Assembly: GCF_022678645.1 (NCBI RefSeq)
Contig: NZ_JALBWV010000007.1
Coordinates: 62,001-126,000, forward strand
Direction of reading: 5' to 3'
DNA length: 64,000 nt
DNA from: Saccharopolyspora soli
GTDB lineage: Bacteria; Actinomycetota; Actinomycetes; Mycobacteriales; Pseudonocardiaceae
The notes beneath the pieces were generated by a model. The model ran no database searches, had not been told where the DNA came from, and worked only from the letters and a program-made list of their open reading frames with translations. Positions 63,641 to 64,000 of the stretch are shown here, piece after piece. The translations under genes and the position numbers were made by a program. The first letter of the stretch is position 1; every line of letters begins with the position of its first letter.

Positions 63641-64000
63641 TCACCCGGCGACCGCGCCGAAGACCAATCCCAGCAGGTAGGTCGCCGCTGCTGCGCCCGC
63701 GCCGATGGCGAGTTGCCGCACGGCGCGGGGCAGCGGTGCCGCGCCGGAGAGCACGCCGACCGCGGCACCGGTGAGCATCAGCGCGAGGCCCACCAGCACG
63801 ACCGCGACCAGCACCGCCAGGCCGCCGGTGAGGCCGATCAGGAACGGCAGCACCGGAATCAGCGCGCCAGAGGCGAAGAAGACGAAGCTGGACGTCGCGG
63901 CTTTGATGCCGGTGCCGACGACTTCGTGCTCGTCGACGGGTGCTTCGGCGGGTGGCACGGGCGGTTTGGGATTGCGCAGCAGGGCATCCGCGCGGCGCTG
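63641..64000 (-). CDS. VIT1/CCC1 family membrane protein (5' end outside window)
   Basis: The C-terminal 119 codons of a gene that begins beyond the right edge; the frame stays open to base 64000 (QRRADALLRNPKPPVPPAEA...). The sequence TGIKAATSSFVFFASGALIPVLPFLI followed by two further helix pairs matches the C-terminal half of VIT1/CCC1 proteins, which move Fe2+ or Mn2+ across membranes. The ending LAIGAGAAAATYLLGLVFG is also typical. Because the N-terminal half is missing, an attached ferritin-like domain, frequent in this family, cannot be judged. Confidence 0.85.
   Translation of the reverse strand, partial: QRRADALLRNPKPPVPPAEAPVDEHEVVGTGIKAATSSFVFFASGALIPVLPFLIGLTGGLAVLVAVVLVGLALMLTGAAVGVLSGAAPLPRAVRQLAIGAGAAAATYLLGLVFGAVAG

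Overview
The window is about 70% G+C by eye, with G/C-rich third codon positions, frequent GTG/TTG starts and many 1-4 nt start/stop overlaps. It carries genes typical of actinomycetes: a RipA-like NlpC/P60 protein next to moxR, an F420-type luciferase-like oxidoreductase, DUF5313, an IdeR/DmdR-type iron box and an AcnR-type aconitase operator. A filamentous actinomycete of the Pseudonocardiales (Saccharopolyspora-like) is the best guess; the genus is inference. I saw no rRNA, tRNA, CRISPR, insertion sequence or phage gene. The longest stretch without a gene is the 338 nt before the glycoside hydrolase at 37.1 kb.

Layout. 0-5.6 kb (minus strand): NlpC/P60 hydrolase, then moxR - DUF58 - VWA membrane protein - methyltransferase - MgtC (cut by the window edge). 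5.7-16.2 kb: a sirtuin (minus), then a tightly overlapping plus-strand nitrate assimilation operon: NarK transporter, nitrate reductase, its FAD/BFD electron-transfer partner, NirB, NirD, a HemD-like protein with a DNA-binding tail, and a CbiX/SirB chelatase that can supply siroheme to NirB. 16.3-21.1 kb: a very large P-type ATPase between a 120-residue protein and a 32-residue membrane peptide. 21.2-27.7 kb: EamA permease, aconitase with an AcnR-like operator and a strong terminator, a second copy of the methyltransferase family, a tiny membrane protein and an FMO-like flavoprotein. 27.9-30.2 kb: cytochrome P450 plus 3Fe-4S ferredoxin, divergent from a TetR gene with a 26-bp operator candidate.

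30.2-36.8 kb (minus): reductive pyrimidine breakdown: beta-ureidopropionase - aminotransferase - dihydropyrimidinase - F420-type LLM oxidoreductase, then a uracil-type permease and a VOC protein. No ordinary dihydropyrimidine dehydrogenase is present, and the LLM enzyme sits in its place. 37-53 kb: a mixed region with a GH15 hydrolase, a 1148-residue double GGDEF/EAL protein, an amine-oxidase-like flavoprotein, DUF5313, an FAH-family enzyme, an NmrA-type SDR, two TetR regulators, an MDR reductase, a threonine-dehydratase-type enzyme and an amidase.

53.2-60.8 kb (minus): a five-gene NRPS-independent siderophore locus behind an iron box: SbnA-like synthase, three IucA/IucC synthetases and an SbnH-like decarboxylase. 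This is a staphyloferrin-B-like set without sbnB, sbnG or transport genes. 61-64 kb: pirin, small GNAT, aldo/keto reductase and a VIT-like membrane protein cut by the right edge.

The strongest leads are the F420-linked candidate for the first step of uracil breakdown, the incomplete staphyloferrin-B-type locus, the P-type ATPase flanked by micro-membrane proteins, and the double c-di-GMP protein.
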